Of a stretch of DNA of 64,000 nt, positions 61,734 through 64,000 are shown piece by piece. The notes under the pieces were generated by a model. The model was given only the letters and a program-made list of their open reading frames with translations. It was not told where the DNA came from and did not search any database. Numbering within the stretch: position 1 is the stretch's first letter; each line of letters begins with the position of its first letter. The stretch comes from Candidatus Alcyoniella australis. Its GTDB lineage: Bacteria > Lernaellota > Lernaellaia > JAVCCG01 > Alcyoniellaceae. The DNA is taken from the NCBI GenBank assembly GCA_030765605.1, contig JAVCCG010000038.1:1-64000 (forward strand), in the 5' to 3' direction. The position numbers and the translations under genes were made by a program.

Positions 61734-62183
61734 TCAGGGACTGGACGTATCCCCGGTCGATTTCGTTCCCTGGATGAATTCGATGCGATGAATGTCGCGG
61801 ACCTTGATCTGCATGATTCCGATATCGGTCCGCCCGCTGCAACGCACCATGTTCTTGACTTTGATCTCGTGCGACGAGCCGTCCCAGAACAGCACCGCGG
61901 CGTTCTGAAAGCCCTGGTCGCCGGAGACGAAATCTACGGCCTGGATCTTTTCAAAGTCGATCGCCACCTGTGCCTTACCGCGCAGGCCGACCAGAAAGGT
62001 ATCGCCGTCGCAGGTCACGTTCCAGGCCGGGGCGCTGACCAGCGACTTGTCGATCACCGTCACAGTGTAGTTCTCGTCGGGCTCGGGAATCACCGTGGCC
62101 GAGGGGCCGCCCAGGCCGGACATCCCGCAGGTGAGGGCCAAAATTCCCGCCAGGACCAGGATCAATACAATTAGACGTTTCAT
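61734..62183 (-). CDS. small envelope lipoprotein
   Basis: A 149-residue protein with a lipoprotein signal (LAGILALTCG, Cys near residue 19). The mature part is beta-rich (AWNVTCDGDTFLVGLRGKAQVAIDFEKIQAVDFV, DIGIMQIKVRDIHRIEFIQGT), resembling the IDFEKIxxV strand set of small lipid-binding or SHOCT-like periplasmic proteins; no certain family. The start MKRLIVL is set by GGAGG 6 bases upstream. It leads into the ABC export operon and has its own promoter. Confidence 0.75.
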   Translation of the reverse strand: MKRLIVLILVLAGILALTCGMSGLGGPSATVIPEPDENYTVTVIDKSLVSAPAWNVTCDGDTFLVGLRGKAQVAIDFEKIQAVDFVSGDQGFQNAAVLFWDGSSHEIKVKNMVRCSGRTDIGIMQIKVRDIHRIEFIQGTKSTGDTSSP

Positions 62184-62207
62184 TGCCGGCCTCCGAGCTT
62201 TGGGCCG

Positions 62208-62237
62208 GTTATACCCGGCTGTTGACAGGCGCGTCAA
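62208..62237 (-). promoter_or_regulatory. sigma-70-type promoter of the export operon
   Basis: Minus strand TTGACG (62232-62237), 18-base spacer, TATAAC (62208-62213), 25 bases before the lipoprotein ATG. Likely drives lipoprotein, MacA-like adaptor, ATPase and permeases. Confidence 0.62.
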
Positions 62238-62333
62238 GGATCGTCCGCCATGGCTGCCGATTGCGCCGTTTGGTGCGGTGTGATAAAAAATACTCTAAGT
62301 TTAGGCTCTTCACATCTTCACCTTTGGTGGTTC

Positions 62334-62831
62334 ATGGGCAAGTTTAAAATTGGTCAAAAAGCCGTCTATCCTGCCCAAGGCGTCGGCGAGATCGAGGGAA
62401 TCGAGAAAAAAGAGATCAGCGGACACAAGCAGAGCTTCTATATTCTGCGCATTTTGGACAACGACATTCGCATCATGATTCCCGTGGACAAGGCCGAGGT
62501 CGTGGGCCTGCGCAATATCATCGATGCCAAGGAAGCTAATAAAGTATTCAACATTTTAAAGAAACGTCCGAAGAACGTCGACAGCAAGACCTGGAACCGC
62601 CGCTATCGCGATTACATGTGCCGCATTAAAACCGGATCGCTGTTCGAGGTTGCCGCGGTGGTGCGTGATCTTTACCATCGCAGTCAAGATAAAGAGCTGT
62701 CGTTCGGCGAGCGCAAAATGCTCGATACGGCCCGCACCCTGCTGGTCACCGAGATGTGTTTCGCCACCAGCAGGGAGACCAAGTCGATCGAGAAGCGCAT
62801 TGAAAAGCTGCTCGAGCGCAAGCCCAAATAA
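62334..62831 (+). CDS. CarD-family transcriptional regulator
   Basis: A 165-residue CarD/CdnL protein: N-terminal RNA polymerase-binding Tudor-like domain (GQKAVYPAQGVGEIEGIEKKEISG, MIPVDKAEVVGLRNII) and the helical C-terminal domain (WNRRYRDYMCRIKTGSLFEVAAVVRDLYHRSQDKELSFGERKMLDTARTLL). It stabilises open promoter complexes at rRNA and many other genes. A ribosome-like GGTGG is only 3 bases from the ATG; the longer upstream frame is not protein-like. Confidence 0.95.
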   Translation: MGKFKIGQKAVYPAQGVGEIEGIEKKEISGHKQSFYILRILDNDIRIMIPVDKAEVVGLRNIIDAKEANKVFNILKKRPKNVDSKTWNRRYRDYMCRIKTGSLFEVAAVVRDLYHRSQDKELSFGERKMLDTARTLLVTEMCFATSRETKSIEKRIEKLLERKPK

Positions 62832-62919
62832 TCCAACTCGATAACGGCTCAGACCGCTGGTCGTAATACAATAATTTACCCCACCCCATCCCCATCCAAA
62901 GGTGGGCATTACGGCCATA

Positions 62920-62944
62920 GAAAAAGGGGGCCTTGCGGCCCCCT
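62920..62944 (-). terminator. Rho-independent terminator of the SDR gene
   Basis: Perfect stem AGGGGGCC / GGCCCCCT (62925-62932, 62937-62944) with a GCAA loop on the minus strand, followed by TTTTT. It lies 27 bases past the SDR stop and ends that transcript. Confidence 0.88.
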
Positions 62945-62970
62945 GTCGGTGCATGTTGTTTGAGCGGTCT

Positions 62971-63819
62971 TTAAATCTTCATGATCTGATCGAGATTGTC
63001 CGCGATGTCCTGGGCGGACCAAACACCGTCTTTGACCACGCCCTCGGAAGTCACCATCTGGTAGAGGAAGACCTTGCCGCCCTGGATGCCGAAGATCTTG
63101 CCGGTGATGTTGGCCGAGAGGTCCGAGGCCAGGAACAGCGCCAGGGGCGCGATGTGGGCCGGGGAGAGCTCCTGGGCCACGCCCTCGGCCTGGAACATCG
63201 GCAGATCCTCGGTGAGCCTGGTCACCGCTACGGGAGCGATGCAGTTGACGGTTATGCCGGACTTCATCAGCTCCACGGCCGCGACCCTGGTGAATCCCGC
63301 GATTCCGGCCTTGGCCGAGCCGTAGTTGGTCTGACCGAAGTTGCCGATCAGTCCCGCCAGACTCGAGGTGGTGATGATCCGGCCGCCGCTGCCCTGTTCG
63401 CGGATCTGGTTGGCCGCCGCCTGCGAGCAGGAGAAGGTCCCCTTGAGGTGCACGGCAATCACCAGGTCCCACCAGTCCTCGGGCATTTTGGTCAGGGTCT
63501 TGTCGCGCAGGATGCCCGCGTTGTTGACCAGGATGTCCAGCTTGCCAAAGGCGTCTACCGCGGTCTTGACGATGTTCAGGCCGCCTTCCATCGTGGCCAC
63601 CGAGTCGTAGTTGGCCGCGGCTTCGCCGCCAGCGGCCTGGATCTCTGCGACCACCTCGTCGGCGACCCGGACACTGCCGTCTCCCGAGCCGTCGCGCGAT
63701 CCGCCGAGGTCGTTAATTACGACCTTGGCGCCCTCTTTGGCGAACAGCAGGGCGTACTCGCGTCCGATGCCGCTTCCGGAGCCGGTAATGACAGCTACTT
63801 TACCGTCTAGTAATCCCAT
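62971..63819 (-). CDS. SDR dehydrogenase, (3R)-hydroxyacyl-CoA type
   Basis: A 282-residue classical SDR: NAD site VITGSGSGIGRE (residues 10-21), INDLGG, NNAG, and the catalytic Ser/Tyr/Lys set SSLAG...NYGSAKAG. The NDLGGSRDG loop and YALLFAKEGAKVV resemble the dehydrogenase unit of peroxisomal-type multifunctional enzyme 2 (HSD17B4), which oxidises 3-hydroxyacyl-CoA. GGGAGGT lies 7 bases before the ATG. The extra C-terminal 30 residues (VVKDGVWSAQDIADNLDQIMKI) go beyond the core SDR. Fatty-acid-linked control by a TetR-type operator (63899-63918) fits beta-oxidation. Confidence 0.92.
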   Translation of the reverse strand: MGLLDGKVAVITGSGSGIGREYALLFAKEGAKVVINDLGGSRDGSGDGSVRVADEVVAEIQAAGGEAAANYDSVATMEGGLNIVKTAVDAFGKLDILVNNAGILRDKTLTKMPEDWWDLVIAVHLKGTFSCSQAAANQIREQGSGGRIITTSSLAGLIGNFGQTNYGSAKAGIAGFTRVAAVELMKSGITVNCIAPVAVTRLTEDLPMFQAEGVAQELSPAHIAPLALFLASDLSANITGKIFGIQGGKVFLYQMVTSEGVVKDGVWSAQDIADNLDQIMKI

Positions 63820-63885
63820 GTCGATTACCTCCCTCTTGCCGGCGCTGGTGCGCCTTCGATGAATTTGTTAAACAGAATATTTTGG

Positions 63886-63914
63886 TTTATATCAGACGTT
63901 GATTGATCGTTCAA
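63886..63914 (-). promoter_or_regulatory. sigma-70-type promoter of the SDR gene
   Basis: Minus strand TTGAAC (63909-63914), 17-base spacer, TATAAA (63886-63891), 67 bases before the ATG. The -35 hexamer is inside a palindromic operator, so binding there would block polymerase. Confidence 0.65.
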
Positions 63915-63918
63915 TCAA
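63899..63918. promoter_or_regulatory. TetR-type palindromic operator
   Basis: TTGATTGA-TCGT-TCAATCAA, 8-base perfect arms with a 4-base centre. The size and form fit operators of TetR-family repressors of fatty-acid genes. It overlaps the SDR promoter -35. The repressor gene would be outside the window. Confidence 0.65.
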
Positions 63919-64000
63919 TTGGCAAAGTATCGTATCCGTGACAGCGGAGCAAGGCACGGGCGAGCCTGATATTTGGCATCGCCGCGGGCCGTTGCACAAA

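Overview
The window looks like a chromosomal segment of a GC-rich, Gram-negative, deltaproteobacterial-type bacterium (Desulfobacterota/Myxococcota-like or a related candidate phylum). The support is the LPS-export set lptC-lptA-lptB joined to rpoN, hpf, ptsN, hprK, rapZ, a mannose-type IIA, ptsH and ptsI in the order common in Deltaproteobacteria, together with a heptose adenylyltransferase (rfaE2), OmpA- and MacA-type envelope proteins and a CarD regulator. No phage, transposase, CRISPR array or rRNA is visible. One tRNA, tRNA-Arg(TCT), is present.

Layout. 0.2-3.1 kb (minus): LURP-one-like protein, SxtJ-like membrane protein and carbamoyltransferase 1; then tRNA-Arg with a good promoter. 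3.3-8.2 kb (minus): a four-gene overlapping operon of nucleoside phosphorylase, two tandem membrane-anchored SGNH hydrolases and a DUF3187-like envelope protein. 8.25-13.6 kb: a scarred region holding a frameshifted membrane/zinc-ribbon gene, a truncated secreted-protein gene joined to the SPASM tail of a lost radical SAM gene, a strikingly AT-rich PHP-ATPase (TrlF-like) gene with its own promoter, a C-terminal protein scrap, a TIGR01777-type epimerase and a 45-codon GT2 remnant. 13.6-17.2 kb (plus): a WlbA/WlbB/GT2/WlbC-like set for an acylated amino sugar. 17.3-29.4 kb (minus): alkaline phosphatase, rfaE2, OmpA-family lipoprotein, DUF4398-like lipoprotein, two large alkaline-phosphatase-superfamily membrane enzymes (one fused to a GT-C glycosyltransferase), a DPM1-like GT2 and murJ.

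29.6-30.3 kb: a double PilZ protein. 30.3-40.5 kb (minus): the regulatory PTS/rpoN/LPS-export operon, headed by a B12-binding radical SAM gene that overlaps lptC. 40.5-41.0 kb: a single-domain response regulator behind a near-consensus sigma-54 promoter and a 5' hairpin. 41-44.6 kb: a third membrane sulfatase-like enzyme, suhB-like phosphatase and an MBL-fold hydrolase. 44.6-55.0 kb: an accessory biosynthesis region with two radical SAM enzymes, GT2, an alpha/alpha-toroid protein, two carbamoyltransferases, a GT-C-like membrane enzyme and a PP-loop ATPase. 55.0-55.2 kb: a 180-bp near-palindromic element. 55.3-57.3 kb: a two-gene GMC oxidoreductase module with an Fe-S-like Cys cluster. 57.3-62.2 kb (minus): a MacA-MacB-like ABC export operon with two permeases. 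62.3-63.8 kb: a CarD regulator and an SDR dehydrogenase behind a TetR-type operator.

Overall theme: building and decorating the cell surface (sugar synthesis, undecaprenyl/polyprenyl glycosyltransfer, phospho-/sulfo-group transfer or hydrolysis, O-carbamoylation, LPS transport, lipid II flipping) beside nitrogen/carbon-linked regulatory PTS control. The strongest candidates for something undescribed are the 44.6-55.0 kb carbamoyltransferase/radical SAM region, the AT-rich PHP-ATPase island with gene debris around it, the stop-codon-embedded hairpin/palindrome family, and the apparent use of ATC start codons.
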